64,000 nt of DNA from Deltaproteobacteria bacterium RIFCSPHIGHO2_02_FULL_40_28 (GCA_001798135.1 MGRJ01000004.1:50016-114015); one strand, 5' to 3'; shown: positions 52,706-62,191, numbered from the stretch's first letter. Program-made: numbers and translations. The notes: generated by a model from the letters alone, not told the origin.

Positions 52706-53215
52706 GTGCTGAGTATTAAAAAAATAAAATCTTTATTTTTTCTTTTAAATGATGAGTTAACAAAAAAGAAGATTAAGGGAGAAATAGGAATTTGTGGTGG
52801 AGCTGTGATGTGTTTGGTATTTCAAACACGAAAGGCAACCAAGGATGTAGATGCCATTTTTGAGCCATCAGCAGAAATACGCAGGGCAGCAAAAATTATT
52901 GCACACAAAGAAGGACTTCCCGAAAACTGGCTTAATGATGCAGCAAAGGCTTATTTTCATGTTGATCCACCCAAGGAAAATATTTTGGAACTTTCTCATT
53001 TGCGCGTGTGGGCTCCTCGTGCAGACTATATGTTAGCCATGAAGTGTCTGGCAGCACGTTTTGATACTTATGATAAAGACGATGTTATTTTTTTAATTGA
53101 ATACCTAGGTCTGCAAAAAACAGAACAGGTTTTTCAACTGATCGAAAAATATTATCCTCATTCCCGTGTTCCTCCCAAAACACAGTTTTTTGTTGAAGAA
53201 TTGTTTGATAAGTAA
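52706..53215 (+). CDS. Nucleotidyltransferase-like protein (DUF6036-type), partner of the XRE regulator
   Basis: The 169-residue protein has GICGGAVMCLVFQTRKATKDVDAIF (about 29-53), the glycine-rich strand followed by a D-x-D (here KDVDAIF) of the nucleotidyltransferase fold. A helical C-terminus follows, with a Tyr/Lys-rich region (ADYMLAMKCLAARFDTYDKDDVIFLIEYLG). Such proteins are usually encoded beside HTH antitoxin-like proteins. Start is GTG with no own ribosome site, implying coupling. Toxin activity is plausible but inferred. A related protein is at 63287-63814. Confidence 0.82.
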   Translation: MLSIKKIKSLFFLLNDELTKKKIKGEIGICGGAVMCLVFQTRKATKDVDAIFEPSAEIRRAAKIIAHKEGLPENWLNDAAKAYFHVDPPKENILELSHLRVWAPRADYMLAMKCLAARFDTYDKDDVIFLIEYLGLQKTEQVFQLIEKYYPHSRVPPKTQFFVEELFDK

Positions 53216-53216
53216 T

Positions 53217-53867
53217 TTATAGATTTAATAAAAAGGGATTAGCCTTGCGTTCGCGCCCAATGTTGGTGTTGGGGCCATGTCCGCAAACAACAGAAATGGT
53301 ATCATCTAAGTTAAGAATTTTATTTTTAATGGAATCTAAAATCTGATCATAATCCCCACCCCATAAATCTGTTCTGCCAATAGAGCCTAAAAAAAGAGTG
53401 TCGCCTGCAAATAAAACATCCTTGGCATCTGATAATTTTTTAGCCAAAAAAGTAAGACTTCCTGGGGTGTGCCCTGGTGTGTGCAGTATTTCGATACGGT
53501 TTTGATTTCCCCACTCTATCACGTCTCCCTCAATCAAATAATGATCAACGGGACAAACGTGAGGATCTAGTTTAACACCTAATAGTTGCCCCTGCATGGC
53601 GATATTATCATACAAAAACAAATCTTCCTTGTGTAAACCAATGCTGGCTCCAGTTGCATCCTTAACAGCTTTTGTAGCTCCAATGTGATCTAAATGGGCA
53701 TGGGTATGAAGAAGATATTTAACCGTAAAGCCTTTTTGAGCAAGAGCAGAAAGAATTTTTTGAGACTCACCTCCTGGATCAATAACAATGGCCACGCCCG
53801 TTGTTTCATCACCTAAAATGGTGCAATTACACTGGAAGGAGCCAACTGGAAATGTTTTGACAAACAT
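53217..53867 (-). CDS. Metallo-beta-lactamase-fold hydrolase, glyoxalase II-like
   Basis: The 216-residue protein has the zinc-binding HTHAHLDH (about 55-62), a second metal ligand His in LHTPGHTPGSL, FAGDTLFLGSIGRTDL (Asp ligand) and CGHGPNTNIG. It lacks the C-terminal hydroxyacylglutathione domain of classic GloB, so it is of the small type II / YcbL-like class. Substrate unknown. Its start is 29 bases from the divergent pduO start. Confidence 0.9.
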   Translation of the reverse strand: MFVKTFPVGSFQCNCTILGDETTGVAIVIDPGGESQKILSALAQKGFTVKYLLHTHAHLDHIGATKAVKDATGASIGLHKEDLFLYDNIAMQGQLLGVKLDPHVCPVDHYLIEGDVIEWGNQNRIEILHTPGHTPGSLTFLAKKLSDAKDVLFAGDTLFLGSIGRTDLWGGDYDQILDSIKNKILNLDDTISVVCGHGPNTNIGRERKANPFLLNL

Positions 53868-53896
53868 AGACTACCTTTCGTAAGGTTTAATCCTTA

Positions 53897-54451
53897 ATGT
53901 CTAAAATCTATACCAAAACAGGCGATGATGGTACAACCGCTTTATTTGATGGCACGCGCGTTTTAAAAGATAACTTGAGGGTAGATGCTTATGGTGATGT
54001 GGATGAGCTAAATGCCTTTATGGGTTTGGTTTCTACTTCGGTTTCGGATGTTGATTTAAAAAAAGTTTTCTTCACTGTTCAAAATGATCTTTTTGCCTTG
54101 GGGGCCAAGCTTGCCAATCCCATGGATAAAAAACAAAAGGAAAAGGCCAATTTTGGTGAAGAAAATTTTCTATTTTTAGAAAAAATAATTGATCAATACG
54201 AAAAAGAATTAAATCCGCTTACAAGTTTTATTTTGCCTGGTGGATCTCTCCCCGGAGCTTATTGTCATTTAGCTCGTACTATTTGCCGCAGAGCCGAGCG
54301 CAAAGTAGTAATGCTGGGTAAACAAGAAAAAATTAATGCTGATCTTATTATTTATCTCAATCGTTTGTCGGATTTGCTTTTTGTATTGGCCCGCGTTATC
54401 AATAAAAGATTGGGTGCACCCGATATTCCTTGGAAAGAGCAATTAAGCTAA
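53897..54451 (+). CDS. pduO: Cob(I)alamin adenosyltransferase, PduO type
   Basis: Adenosylates corrinoids for B12-dependent enzymes. The 184-residue protein has SKIYTKTGDDGTTALFDG (ATP-binding), VDAYGDVDELNAFMG, FILPGGS and CRRAERKVV, the usual PduO order. Convergent overlap of 9 bases with hisC. Confidence 0.93.
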   Translation: MSKIYTKTGDDGTTALFDGTRVLKDNLRVDAYGDVDELNAFMGLVSTSVSDVDLKKVFFTVQNDLFALGAKLANPMDKKQKEKANFGEENFLFLEKIIDQYEKELNPLTSFILPGGSLPGAYCHLARTICRRAERKVVMLGKQEKINADLIIYLNRLSDLLFVLARVINKRLGAPDIPWKEQLS

Positions 54452-55501
54452 AACTTTTGTCAAGCTACTTAAGAAAGCGTCATTTTCTTCTGGTGTTCCA
54501 ATTGAAACACGCAAAGCATTTGTCAAACTTCTGCCATTACTCACCTGCCGAATAATCACTTTTTCTTTTAAAAGTGATTTGAAAACTTTTTCTGAATTTT
54601 CAACCTGAAACAAAATAAAATTAGCTTGGGAAGGATAAACTTTAATTGAACTGATGTGTTTTAATCCCTCGTAAACCCTTTCTCTTTCAGAACAAATAGT
54701 TTTTACATATTGATTTATATATTCTGCATGATCCAAAACAACCATGGCCAGGCTTGCTATTATTTTGCTGACACAAAAAGGGAGTAAGCATTTTTCTAAA
54801 TTTCTAGCAACATCGGTTTCACAAACTACATATCCCAATCTTAAGCCTCCCAAGGCAAAGGCCTTAGAAAAAGTACGCAGCACAACAAGATTTTCGTATT
54901 CGCGCACGCTGTCAATCATCGTTGTGCCCGAAAAAGGATAATAGGCTTCATCAATAACAACCAACCCAGGAGCTATGGCAATAATTTTTTTAAGAAGAGA
55001 AATATCAAATAAATTTCCTGTTGGAGCATTGGGATTAGCAATAAAAATAAGTGAGGGCTTAAATTTTTTAATAGCTCTTAAGGTTAAATCTTCCGGGATG
55101 GAAAAATCTTCCTCATTCAATGGAACGCGTACCACTGTATTATTAAAAAGATTTGCCTCTAATTCATACACACTAAACGTGGGATCAAAGGTTAAAATAT
55201 TTCGGTCAATTGAAGTAGCCATCACAAGAGCTTGAATTAAAACATTAGAGCCATTGGCAATGACTAAATTATCGGCCCATATTCCTAGATGTTTTGCTAA
55301 TTTTTTTTTGAGGAGAAGAGTATCCCCTAAGGGATAGCGATTCCATGGTGTTTTTAAAAGAGCTTCAACACCAAGGGCTTTGAGTGGCACAGGAAGATCC
55401 CAAGGTGCTTCATTTTGATTAAGCTTTACTCCATCGTGCTCAGCCAAATGATAGGCAGGCATTTCAAGAAGTTCTTTTCGAAAAAAACGTTCTACACTCA
55501 T
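54443..55501 (-). CDS. hisC: Histidinol-phosphate aminotransferase
   Basis: The 352-residue PLP fold type I enzyme has LNQNEAPWDLP, NGSNVLIQAL, FIANPNAPTGNLF, VVIDEAYYPF and the PLP-lysine motif RTFSKAFALGGLRLGY. It catalyses imidazole-acetol phosphate to histidinol phosphate. It is coupled to rpe (4-base overlap). No other his genes apart from hisS are in the window. Confidence 0.9.
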   Translation of the reverse strand: MSVERFFRKELLEMPAYHLAEHDGVKLNQNEAPWDLPVPLKALGVEALLKTPWNRYPLGDTLLLKKKLAKHLGIWADNLVIANGSNVLIQALVMATSIDRNILTFDPTFSVYELEANLFNNTVVRVPLNEEDFSIPEDLTLRAIKKFKPSLIFIANPNAPTGNLFDISLLKKIIAIAPGLVVIDEAYYPFSGTTMIDSVREYENLVVLRTFSKAFALGGLRLGYVVCETDVARNLEKCLLPFCVSKIIASLAMVVLDHAEYINQYVKTICSERERVYEGLKHISSIKVYPSQANFILFQVENSEKVFKSLLKEKVIIRQVSNGRSLTNALRVSIGTPEENDAFLSSLTKVLA

Positions 55502-56154
55502 CCAATTGATTTCTTCATTTCCTCGATGGTTTTTTTGTAACTGGCACTCCCAAAAATAGCCGAGCCAGCAACAAAAACATCCACACCCAAACCAGATAAA
55601 TCTCCAATGTTGTTAGTGTTTACTCCACCATCAATTTCAATCAAGGTGGAAAGTTTTTTAGAGGTAATTTCTTTTTTGAGTTCTATAATTTTATCCTTAC
55701 AATAAGAAATAAATTTTTGTCCCCCAAAACCTGGATTTACTGTCATCAGCAAAACCATGTCGCACAAGGAAAGTACCGAACGAATAGCAGACAGTGGTGT
55801 TGCAGGATTGATAGCAATACTGGGATGGGCTCCCAAATCACGGATTAAATTAAGGCTTCGATCCAAATGATATCCTTCTTCCACATGCACCGAAACCCAA
55901 TTGGCTCCTGCCTTGATAAAATCAGGGATGAATTTATCTGGGTTTTCAATCATGAGGTGAACATCAATGGGAAGTTTGGTTACCTGACGCAAGGCTTCTA
56001 CAACTAGTGGCCCAATAGTAATGTTGGGAACAAAGTGACCATCCATCACATCAACGTGAATCCAATCGCAACCTGCAGCTTCAACTGCACGTACTTCGTC
56101 ACCTAGTTTTGAGAAATTAGCGGATAAAATGGAAGGAGCAATTAGTTTTTTCAT
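55498..56154 (-). CDS. rpe: Ribulose-phosphate 3-epimerase
   Basis: TIM-barrel enzyme of the pentose phosphate and Calvin pathways, 218 residues. It has APSILSANFSKLGDEVRAVE, DWIHVDVMDGHFVPNITIGP (metal-binding His-x-Asp), LMTVNPGFGGQKF and EIDGGVNTNNI. The ATG at 56154 lies 1 base from the fmt stop; a TTG at 56163 is possible but not needed. Confidence 0.95.
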   Translation of the reverse strand: MKKLIAPSILSANFSKLGDEVRAVEAAGCDWIHVDVMDGHFVPNITIGPLVVEALRQVTKLPIDVHLMIENPDKFIPDFIKAGANWVSVHVEEGYHLDRSLNLIRDLGAHPSIAINPATPLSAIRSVLSLCDMVLLMTVNPGFGGQKFISYCKDKIIELKKEITSKKLSTLIEIDGGVNTNNIGDLSGLGVDVFVAGSAIFGSASYKKTIEEMKKSIG

Positions 56155-56155
56155 A

Positions 56156-57091
56156 TTACGCAAATTTCATTCCTTCCTTTAATCGATAACCTCTTGCAAA
56201 TTCGGAAGCGGACATTCTTTTTTTCCCTTCCAACTGCACTTCTGTCAAACACAGGGTAGAATGAAAACAAGAAACATGGATTCCCCGAGGAGTTATTAAA
56301 ACCACATTTCCAGGATCTATCTCACTTTTTTCCGGTAATACTAAGCTATCGTAAATTTTAAGTAGTTTATTGTCAATGAATGTATGGCTAACGGGCCATG
56401 GAATTAAACCACGTACTTGGTTATGAATACTTTGTGCTGATTTATTCCAGTGGATAAGGCCGTGATTTTTAGTAAGGCTTGAAGCGTAAGTAGCTCTAGA
56501 ATCATCTTGAGGTATGGCTTTTAGTTTTCCAGTGAAAATAGAATCAAGCTTGGCCAGTAATAATTTTGCACCCATTTGGGCTAATCGCATGGTTAAGTTG
56601 TGGCTATTTTCGTTAGGATCAATGGGTGTTTCAGCTGTTGCATATACGGGGCCTGCATCCATTTTTGAAGTAATGTGCATGAGGCTTACTCCTGTTTTAT
56701 TTTCTCCATTTAAAACTGCCCAATGAATGGGAGCAGCCCCTCGATAATAGGGAAGAAGAGAAGCATGAAGATTAAGTGGAGCGATTTTTGGAATTTCAAG
56801 CAATGCCTTGGGTAAAAATTGACCAAAAGCAGCTATAACAAAAAAATCAGGTTTTAGTTTTTTCATTTCTTGGATGAAAGCAGGCTCTTTAACAGATGTG
56901 GGTTGGTAAAGCTTGATTTTTTTTTCTTTGGCAAAAAGAGCTGTTTCACAAGAATGGATTTGTTGTCCCCGTCCACTGGGACGATCGGGCCCTGTAACAA
57001 CGGCTAAAAGAGGATAGTTGGCATTATGCAAGGCTTCGAGCACAACGCGTGCAAAATGAGGGGAACCCATGAAAATAATGGTTGGGAGCAT
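56156..57091 (-). CDS. fmt: Methionyl-tRNA formyltransferase
   Basis: Formylates initiator Met-tRNA using 10-formyl-THF. The 311-residue protein has the N-terminal formyltransferase domain (NLHASLLPYYRGAAPIHWAVLNGE with the catalytic Asn-His) and TSKMDAGPVYATAETPID. The C-terminal OB-type domain is at about 205-311. It sits beside def, the usual fmt-def pair, with def upstream by 3 bases. Confidence 0.96.
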   Translation of the reverse strand: MLPTIIFMGSPHFARVVLEALHNANYPLLAVVTGPDRPSGRGQQIHSCETALFAKEKKIKLYQPTSVKEPAFIQEMKKLKPDFFVIAAFGQFLPKALLEIPKIAPLNLHASLLPYYRGAAPIHWAVLNGENKTGVSLMHITSKMDAGPVYATAETPIDPNENSHNLTMRLAQMGAKLLLAKLDSIFTGKLKAIPQDDSRATYASSLTKNHGLIHWNKSAQSIHNQVRGLIPWPVSHTFIDNKLLKIYDSLVLPEKSEIDPGNVVLITPRGIHVSCFHSTLCLTEVQLEGKKRMSASEFARGYRLKEGMKFA

Positions 57092-57094
57092 TGT

Positions 57095-57637
57095 TTATAA
57101 GATGTTAGCCAAAGCCTTTTCGTCTTTGGCAACACGAATTCTTTTTTTACGGTACATGTCTTTTTCAAGACGTCCCATTTTATCTACCAAGAGAATACCA
57201 TCTAAATGATCAATTTCGTGTTGGATACAAACAGCCTTTAAGCCTTCTGCTGTAAGCTTAGAAGGCTTGCCATCTAAATCAAGATAGTTTACCCAAACTT
57301 TTTCAGAACGGGTTACTGGTACAATAAGTTCAGGACAAGAAAGACAGCCTTCTTCGTATTCGATAGTTCCTTCTGCTTTTTCAATTTCAGGATTAACTAA
57401 AGCTACAGGATCGGGTTTGTGATCCTCAGGATGATCGGGGTCAATGAGGGCCACATCTAAAATGATGAGTCTAATAAGCTCACCTACTTGAGGTGCAGCT
57501 AATCCAATTCCATTATCCAGGTACATGGTTTCAAACATATCACGAGCTAAATCTTGAATGACTTGGTTCACTTTAGAAACAGAGCGAGATTTTTTCTTCA
57601 GTTTTTTATTTGGATATTTTAATACCTCCAATTTCAT
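57095..57637 (-). CDS. def: Peptide deformylase
   Basis: Removes the N-formyl group from new proteins. The 180-residue protein has all three motifs: GIGLAAPQVG, EGCLSCPEL (metal Cys) and QHEIDHLDGIL (His-Glu-x-x-His). It forms an operon with fmt and rpe. Upstream lies a composite repeat. Confidence 0.97.
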   Translation of the reverse strand: MKLEVLKYPNKKLKKKSRSVSKVNQVIQDLARDMFETMYLDNGIGLAAPQVGELIRLIILDVALIDPDHPEDHKPDPVALVNPEIEKAEGTIEYEEGCLSCPELIVPVTRSEKVWVNYLDLDGKPSKLTAEGLKAVCIQHEIDHLDGILLVDKMGRLEKDMYRKKRIRVAKDEKALANIL

Positions 57638-57647
57638 AACTCACTAT

Positions 57648-57795
57648 GGGATTATTGAAAAATATAGTTTCCAACCAATTCTGTCATGCCTGCTGCTCTT
57701 GTCATCCCGGCGGAGGCCGGGATCCATCTTTGAATTTAAGACTGGATCCCTGCTTTCGCAGGGATGACAGGGGGGAGATATTTTTCAACAATCCC
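57648..57795. repeat. Composite nested palindromic element between priA and def
   Basis: Outer arms (57648-57665, beginning GGGATTATTGAAAAATAT; 57778-57795) match with one mismatch in 18. Inside is a full double-hairpin repeat, about 57700-57770, starting GTCATCCCGGCGGAGGCCGG and ending CGCAGGGATGACAG. The short gap has no gene. Confidence 0.85.
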
Positions 57796-57796
57796 A

Positions 57797-59797
57797 CTAT
57801 AACATGTTTTGTGGATCGACATCAATACTCCAGCGTATATTTTTTAAATTTATACCCATCCAATCTATAACCTGCCTAGCCTTGGTATTCAAGGACTTGC
57901 TGGATGGCCCCTTTATCAAGAAATGCCATCTAAATTGGTTTCTCAATTTGGCAAGAGCCTGAGGTGCGGGCCCTAAGATTTGAATATTCTTTTCTTTCCA
58001 GAGGGGGATATTTTTTTCTAATTGATGCATGGCTTCAATCAAGCGAGCTTCGGAAGGAGATTGAAATAAAAACTGGATGAGTTTTCCAAAAGGAGGGTAA
58101 TTGAGTTCTTGGCGTAATTTTCCTTCGAGTTCAAAAAATTTTTCATAATGGTGAGTTGCTGCAAGTTGAATGCTGGGATGAGTTGGATTAAAACTTTGAA
58201 TCATAACATGCCCAGGTTTATTTCCACGCCCTGCTCTACCTGCTACCTGGGTTAACATTTGAAAAGTTTTTTCTGCTGCCCTAAAATCTGGAAACCCCAA
58301 ATTGGCATCCAAACCAATCACTCCTACAAGAGTCATTTTTTCGATATCATGCCCTTTGGCAATCATTTGTGTTCCTACAATAATATCAATTTTACCTGCA
58401 TGGATATCTTGCAAAATTTTAAAAAAATCTTTTTTACGACTTGTGGTGTCGCGATCAAGACGTACAATTTTAGCCTTGGGAAAAAATGTTTTTAATTCTT
58501 TTTCAATGGTTTGGCTTCCATAACCAGTAAGTCCGAGACGCTGGGAGGAGCAACTGGGGCAAGACTTTGGAAGGGGGATCTTAAAATCACAATAGTGACA
58601 TTGAAGCTTTTGCGGGAGTTTATGGTAAACAAGACTCACGCTGCAATTGGGGCAAGAAATTCCACCATGACATTCAAAGCAAAAACACGAGCGGGCAAAT
58701 CCTCTTCGGTTAATCAGAAGGAGGCTTTGTTCCTTTTTTTTAAGGTTATTTTGAATGGCTTCTTGTAACTCGCAGCATAACAAAAGAGGGCTTTGTTTTT
58801 GGCGTTTTTGAGCCGCCATGTCCACTACCTGAATGTGAGGAAGCCTGGCTTCTCCAATTCTTTCTCCAAGGTAGAAATAATTATATTTTCCTTTTTGAGC
58901 ATTGGCATAACTTTCAAAAGAAGGAGTAGCAGATCCCAAAACAACCTGAGCCGACCTTATTTTAGCACGTATTAAAGCCATATCGCGTGTGTGATAACGA
59001 AAGTGATCTTCTTGTTTGTAAGAATGATCATGTTCTTCATCGATAATAATCAGCCCAAGCTTAGGCATAGGAGCAAACAAGGCCGAGCGAGTTCCAATTA
59101 AAAGATTGGTGGTTTCTTTTTTACATTTAATCCATTCGGTTAAGCGTTGATTTTCGGTAAGGCCACTATGATAGAGCCCAATCGATGGAAAACGATGTTT
59201 TACTCTCGAAATAGTTTGAGGAGTGAGACCAATTTCTGGGACCAAGTAGAGCACTTGATGGCCTTGCTCTAAATGCCAACAAATAAGCTCCAAATAAATT
59301 TCTGTTTTGCCACTTCCTGTAATTCCATGAATGAGACTGGCTGAATATTCTTTTTTTTGAGCTAAAGTTAAAAGCCCATCAAAAATTTTCTTTTGCTTGA
59401 TGCTGAGAGTAATTTGTTTTTCTGTTTCCCAATGATTTTTAAGAGAGTCTGTTGATTTTTTTTTCAAGATTTCTTCTTCTGTATTATTTTTAGCAAACAA
59501 AGGAGGAAGGGCTGCAGATAATACTTCACCCAAGGGGCAAAGATAGTAGCCAGAGGCCCAGGAGAGCCATTCCCAATCTTTGGAATCAATCCAGGGATTG
59601 TGATCTAAACTTTGAAGAATCATTTTAGTATTAAAAAGTGGTTTTTGATTATGAATTTTAGAAACCCAACCTGTTTTTTTTTGAGTTCCCCAAGGGACTA
59701 AAACGCGGGATCCTTCCAATACATTGATGTTGTCAGGGAGTTGATAAGTAAACCCCTGATAGAGAGGGAGTGGTAGAATGATGTCTGCAAAGCGCAT
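57797..59797 (-). CDS. priA: Primosomal replication restart helicase PriA
   Basis: The 666-residue helicase has an N-terminal 3'-end-binding domain (about 1-100), Walker A HGITGSGKTEIYL and Walker B IIDEEHDHSYKQ. Between them and motif V are zinc-binding Cys pairs (CFECHGGISCPNCS ... CHYCDF ... CPSCSS). The motifs QMIAKGHD and QVAGRAGRG close the helicase core. It is slightly shorter than E. coli PriA (732). Confidence 0.95.
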   Translation of the reverse strand: MRFADIILPLPLYQGFTYQLPDNINVLEGSRVLVPWGTQKKTGWVSKIHNQKPLFNTKMILQSLDHNPWIDSKDWEWLSWASGYYLCPLGEVLSAALPPLFAKNNTEEEILKKKSTDSLKNHWETEKQITLSIKQKKIFDGLLTLAQKKEYSASLIHGITGSGKTEIYLELICWHLEQGHQVLYLVPEIGLTPQTISRVKHRFPSIGLYHSGLTENQRLTEWIKCKKETTNLLIGTRSALFAPMPKLGLIIIDEEHDHSYKQEDHFRYHTRDMALIRAKIRSAQVVLGSATPSFESYANAQKGKYNYFYLGERIGEARLPHIQVVDMAAQKRQKQSPLLLCCELQEAIQNNLKKKEQSLLLINRRGFARSCFCFECHGGISCPNCSVSLVYHKLPQKLQCHYCDFKIPLPKSCPSCSSQRLGLTGYGSQTIEKELKTFFPKAKIVRLDRDTTSRKKDFFKILQDIHAGKIDIIVGTQMIAKGHDIEKMTLVGVIGLDANLGFPDFRAAEKTFQMLTQVAGRAGRGNKPGHVMIQSFNPTHPSIQLAATHHYEKFFELEGKLRQELNYPPFGKLIQFLFQSPSEARLIEAMHQLEKNIPLWKEKNIQILGPAPQALAKLRNQFRWHFLIKGPSSKSLNTKARQVIDWMGINLKNIRWSIDVDPQNML

Positions 59798-60675
59798 TAT
59801 CTGCTTGTTGCTAGAAGTGATATGATGTCTAAAACTTCTTTTTTCATTTCCTCACGTTTTAAGGCATAGGCTAAATTAGCTTCAACAAAACCTAATTTAT
59901 TTCCCACATCATAACGCTCGCCTTCAAATTGAAGAGCATACATCCCCTTATTTTTAGCAAGTTTTAGTAGCCCATCGGTGAGTTGAATTTCCCCCAAGGC
60001 ACCGATACCCACTTGAGCTAAAAGAGGAAGAATTTCTGGAGGCAAAAGATAGCGCCCAATAATGGCTAAATTAGAAGGGGCTTCTTCCCGCTTGGGTTTT
60101 TCAACTACGGTTTCTACCTTGCCAACGAAGCTTGATATGGGTTGAGCTTTTACAACTCCGTAATGTTTTACTTCTTCCCAAGGAACCTCCATCACAGCTA
60201 CCATGGCACCCTGGTAGGTTTTCCATGCTTCTAACATTTGTTGGGCACAAGAGGGGGAGTTATCGATTAAATCATCGGGTAAAAAAACAAAAAACCATTC
60301 ATTCCCAATGGCTTCTTTGGCACAACTGACGGCATGCCCAAGACCCAGGGGTTTGTCTTGATAAACCACCTGAAAACGGCAGTGTTTTTGAAATTTTTTA
60401 AGATCATCAAGAAGGTGTAATTTTCCGCGATCACTTAAAAAGTGGTTTAAAGTAGGATTGTCTTCAAAATATTCTAAAATTTTAGATTTATCACGCGAAA
60501 GAACAAAAATAATTTCAGTAAGGCCAGCCTCTAGGGCTTCTTCTACAATGTATTGAATTGAAGGGCGATCTACAATGGGCATTAATTCCTTAGCCACAAC
60601 TTTAGATGCTGGTAGAAAGCGTGTGCCTAGGCCTGCTGCAGGAATCACCGCTTTTGTAATTTGAGAGGTAATCAT
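59797..60675 (-). CDS. galU: UTP-glucose-1-phosphate uridylyltransferase
   Basis: Makes UDP-glucose. The 292-residue protein has KAVIPAAGLGTRFLPASKVVAKELMPI, PLGLGHAVSCAKEAI and VVEKPKREEAPSNLAIIGRY, all typical of GalU. The ATG at 60675 is chosen; a TTG at 60693 adds six residues. Overlaps priA by one base. Supplies envelope sugar nucleotides. Confidence 0.95.
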   Translation of the reverse strand: MITSQITKAVIPAAGLGTRFLPASKVVAKELMPIVDRPSIQYIVEEALEAGLTEIIFVLSRDKSKILEYFEDNPTLNHFLSDRGKLHLLDDLKKFQKHCRFQVVYQDKPLGLGHAVSCAKEAIGNEWFFVFLPDDLIDNSPSCAQQMLEAWKTYQGAMVAVMEVPWEEVKHYGVVKAQPISSFVGKVETVVEKPKREEAPSNLAIIGRYLLPPEILPLLAQVGIGALGEIQLTDGLLKLAKNKGMYALQFEGERYDVGNKLGFVEANLAYALKREEMKKEVLDIISLLATSR

Positions 60676-60715
60676 GTGGGAGATACCTAGCAACTTGAGT
60701 GGAAAATTCCAATAA

Positions 60716-61633
60716 TTATTTGCCCTGATAAAACGACTGAGTTTTCTGAGCCAAAGCCTGCATTTGTTTATTAAAGATCACTTTGCCACGTCTTAAGTAA
60801 AGGCGATTAGCCAAGAAAAGTTGCACGGCTCGTGAAAGAACACGGGCTTCCATTTTACGCCCTCGCTCAATGTAGGCTTCTACCGTATCTTTAGATTTAT
60901 TCACCCGAAACGATTCTTGGCAAATAATAGGCCCCTCATCTAAATCCATGGTCACAAAATGGGCGGTAACCCCCACAACCTCTACCCCCTTGTTAAAGGC
61001 CTGATGGTAAGATCTGGGTCCTGGAAAAGCAGGGAGGAGTGAGGGGTGAATGTTGATAATGCGGCCCTCATAACGAAAGGCAAAATCTGGTGAAAGAATT
61101 TGCATGTACCTGGCTAAAACAACTAAATCTACCTCGTGGTCGTGAAGAATTTTTAAAACCTGTGTTTCGTGTTCTTTACGGTTATGGGCAGGAACATGAA
61201 AAAAAGGAACACGATATTTTTTAGCCAAACTTTTCAAATCGGGGTGGTTGCCAATAACAACTACTGGGATGCCCTTGATGATTTTCTTTTTCATTTTTTC
61301 TAAAATATCTTGAGCACAATGTTTTTCTTTTGTAACCAGGAAAGCCACGTTTTTCAACCTTTTCTCGTCAACTGTTCTTAATTCGGCTTCCATTCCCATG
61401 GAGGCTGCCGTGGTTTTTAAGTTTTTAATAAATTGAGCTTCAGATAAACGCAGGTCGTTTAAGTCTACCACCATGTTCATAATGAGATAACCGTCTACAA
61501 TCCTTTGGTCAATATCCTCAATATTGAGGGAATTTTTAAATAGAAAGTTGGTAATGGTAGCAATGATGCCCTTATGGTCGGGGCCAGCAATACGAATTTG
61601 AGCAACTTTTTTAAGGGAGGTCCGATAAGTCAT
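60716..61633 (-). CDS. purU: Formyltetrahydrofolate deformylase
   Basis: Hydrolyses 10-formyl-THF to formate and THF. The 305-residue protein has an N-terminal ACT domain (RIAGPDHKGIIATITNFLF) and a formyltransferase-like catalytic domain (VVIGNHPDLKSL, INIHPSLLPAFPGPRSYHQA, GVTAHFV, DEGPIICQE). The C-terminal tail beyond 275 is longer than usual. Confidence 0.93.
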   Translation of the reverse strand: MTYRTSLKKVAQIRIAGPDHKGIIATITNFLFKNSLNIEDIDQRIVDGYLIMNMVVDLNDLRLSEAQFIKNLKTTAASMGMEAELRTVDEKRLKNVAFLVTKEKHCAQDILEKMKKKIIKGIPVVVIGNHPDLKSLAKKYRVPFFHVPAHNRKEHETQVLKILHDHEVDLVVLARYMQILSPDFAFRYEGRIINIHPSLLPAFPGPRSYHQAFNKGVEVVGVTAHFVTMDLDEGPIICQESFRVNKSKDTVEAYIERGRKMEARVLSRAVQLFLANRLYLRRGKVIFNKQMQALAQKTQSFYQGK

Positions 61634-61711
61634 TTGAATTAATTATCTTAACAATTTTAATAAGTTGCAAGAACGTTTTTTATTTGATGACTTAAAGGAA
61701 ATGTGGTAAAA

Positions 61712-62053
61712 ATGAGCAGTCTTACTGAAAATACTGAGCAAATAGGGGGGATTAAAAAGTCAATGACCAAACTTAATACTTTGGAAAACGAAGTTGGGGG
61801 TGAGCTTTTATCTTTTTTGGCTGAACACGAGGAGTTTATTTCAGCTAAAAAAGCGGGTTTTTCTTCTGATGAGGTAAAAGCTTTTTTAGTGGAGCTATCC
61901 CAGGTTTTAAAAGATCAGGGCAAAGAAGAGATTCCAGGCCAGCCGAGGCCCAAGTATGAGGATTTAGAGTTATCACCCAAGGCCCTATCGCTTATTTCAT
62001 GCCTTTCGCCGAGGGAAGAGCTGCTTTTATTTAGATCTTTTAAGTTGCTCTAA
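61712..62053 (+). CDS. Small hypothetical protein
   Basis: 113 residues from the ATG at 61712 (AAGGAA about 11 bases upstream). A GTG at 61703 is less likely. It is acidic and helical, with the C-terminal string LSPKALSLISCLSPREELLLFRSFKLL. I do not recognise a family. A strong terminator hairpin follows, so it is a monocistronic gene. Confidence 0.7.
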   Translation: MSSLTENTEQIGGIKKSMTKLNTLENEVGGELLSFLAEHEEFISAKKAGFSSDEVKAFLVELSQVLKDQGKEEIPGQPRPKYEDLELSPKALSLISCLSPREELLLFRSFKLL

Positions 62054-62102
62054 CGTTACTACTATTACAGGTTAACGTTCTCCTTTTTAATGGTTCTCAA
62101 AG

Positions 62103-62136
62103 CCCTCTCCGCTAGGCGGAGGGGGTTTTTTCTTTT
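62103..62136 (+). terminator. Rho-independent terminator
   Basis: Stem CCCTCTCCGC / GCGGAGGGGG (one G-T pair) with a TAG loop, followed by TTTTTTCTTTT. It terminates the preceding small gene. Confidence 0.85.
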
Positions 62137-62191
62137 GGGGCGATGGGGAAATATCTTTGATTTAGCAGAGCTTTTAAGCAATATAACCTCT

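Noticed and set aside
57646-57870. Small ORF over the priA-def gap
   Set aside because: Encodes only translated palindromic repeat and overlaps the priA 3' end.
62090-62191. N-terminal extension of the RNase HI
   Set aside because: It runs through a rho-independent terminator; the family domain starts at 62192.
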